A stretch of DNA of 64,000 bases from assembly GCF_003534205.1 (NCBI RefSeq), contig NZ_CP011102.1:387001-451000 (forward strand). The letters run 5' to 3'. Under the pieces are notes generated by a model, which was not told where the DNA came from, did no database searches, and worked only from the letters and a program-made list of their open reading frames with translations. The position numbers were made by a program, and so were the translations under genes. Positions 63,777 to 64,000 of the stretch are shown here, in pieces. The DNA is from Listeria weihenstephanensis. Its GTDB lineage: Bacteria > Bacillota > Bacilli > Lactobacillales > Listeriaceae. Each line of letters starts with the position of its first letter. The stretch's first letter is position 1.

Positions 63777-63809
63777 ATGGTAGGACCTTTAATCTGGATA
63801 ATTGATTAA
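63777..63809 (+). CDS. Candidate leaderless signal peptide MVGPLIWIID
   Basis: Ten codons, ATG to TAA, encoding MVGPLIWIID, hydrophobic with one Trp and an acidic end. GAGGGGTGA lies about 7 bases before the ATG, which is a strong ribosome site for so short an ORF. It is divergent from and 120 bases away from the Rgg-family gene. Leaderless peptides of this size (SIP, MWLLLLFL) activate RopB in S. pyogenes. A caveat is that TTAATC/GATTAA within the ORF forms a short inverted repeat, so an operator or hairpin is an alternative. 63810-64000 shows no further gene. Confidence 0.55.
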   Translation: MVGPLIWIID

Positions 63810-64000
63810 TGGAAGTAGCTGATTGGTGAATGATTTTTGATGTAAGGAATTATAATATCTTATATCATTTTCTAATCTTAAGAAAATTTTTAAAATAATA
63901 CAAGCATACGTAGTGACAAAATAAGACTTAAATCTATTATATAGCAAAGACACCTACTTCGGCTAGCACTTATTTGAATAAAAATGATATATTTGGGTCT

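Noticed and set aside
63752..63784. GTG-initiated 10-codon ORF overlapping the MVGPLIWIID ORF
   Set aside because: It lacks a ribosome site and would place the strong GAGGGGTGA inside its coding region; the ATG ORF explains that site better.

Overview
The window reads as chromosomal DNA from a low-GC Gram-positive of the family Listeriaceae, most likely a Listeria outside the L. monocytogenes group. The evidence is the gene order secY-adk-infA-rpmJ-rpsM-rpsK-rpoA-rplQ with no map gene between adk and infA, a QuiR-like shikimate/quinate block, the trio of two SEDS paralogues plus a Mg2+ P-type ATPase, the formate dehydrogenase/DUF1641/fdhD block, LPKTG surface proteins, and secreted proteins with Cry1Ac-D-VI-like and Listeria-type Ig-like modules. 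The assignment rests on family recall, not on a search.

Layout. 1-5941: end of the S10-spc-alpha ribosomal block. 6238-6915: VIT/CCC1-type membrane protein. 6917-14711: LysR regulator divergent from an old-yellow-enzyme reductase, a YdiB-type shikimate/quinate dehydrogenase, an MFS carrier, a type I dehydroquinase and a second MFS carrier. 14881-16789: two divergent Crp/Fnr (PrfA-like) regulators, one apparently without an ATG/GTG/TTG start. 16913-19903: a secreted modular repeat protein and a lipoprotein. 19904-30303: a ten-gene Wzx/Wzy-type exopolysaccharide operon that appears to make a 4-amino-4,6-dideoxy-sugar precursor. 30450-33542: large LPKTG adhesin with six near-identical repeats. 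33630-38615: two SEDS proteins, MgtA and a 36-residue acidic/proline leader peptide, all behind an M-box magnesium riboswitch. 39322-40498: SAM hydroxide adenosyltransferase family gene behind a T-box whose specifier reads as Met. 40652-42613: three small membrane or anchored proteins. 42703-44519: BlaR1/BlaI-type signalling pair. 44702-49740: a shortened flavodoxin-like reductase, then the formate dehydrogenase block. 49916-57770: surface and beta-helix proteins, a MazEF-type toxin-antitoxin pair and several decayed gene fragments. 57855-62698: housekeeping and hypothetical genes and a YgjK-like GH63 glycosidase. 62785-63809: an Rgg-family regulator divergent from a 10-codon ORF.

The strongest candidates for undescribed biology are (i) the Rgg regulator with the adjacent divergent ORF for MVGPLIWIID, which matches the layout of leaderless-peptide quorum sensing as in RopB/SIP of Streptococcus pyogenes, and (ii) the double control of mgtA, in which an M-box terminator is followed by an acidic/proline-rich leader peptide resembling enterobacterial MgtL. 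A structured dispersed repeat occurs twice (10054-10179 and 38927-39114), the second copy directly upstream of the M-box. I saw no tRNA, rRNA, CRISPR array, transposase or prophage genes.
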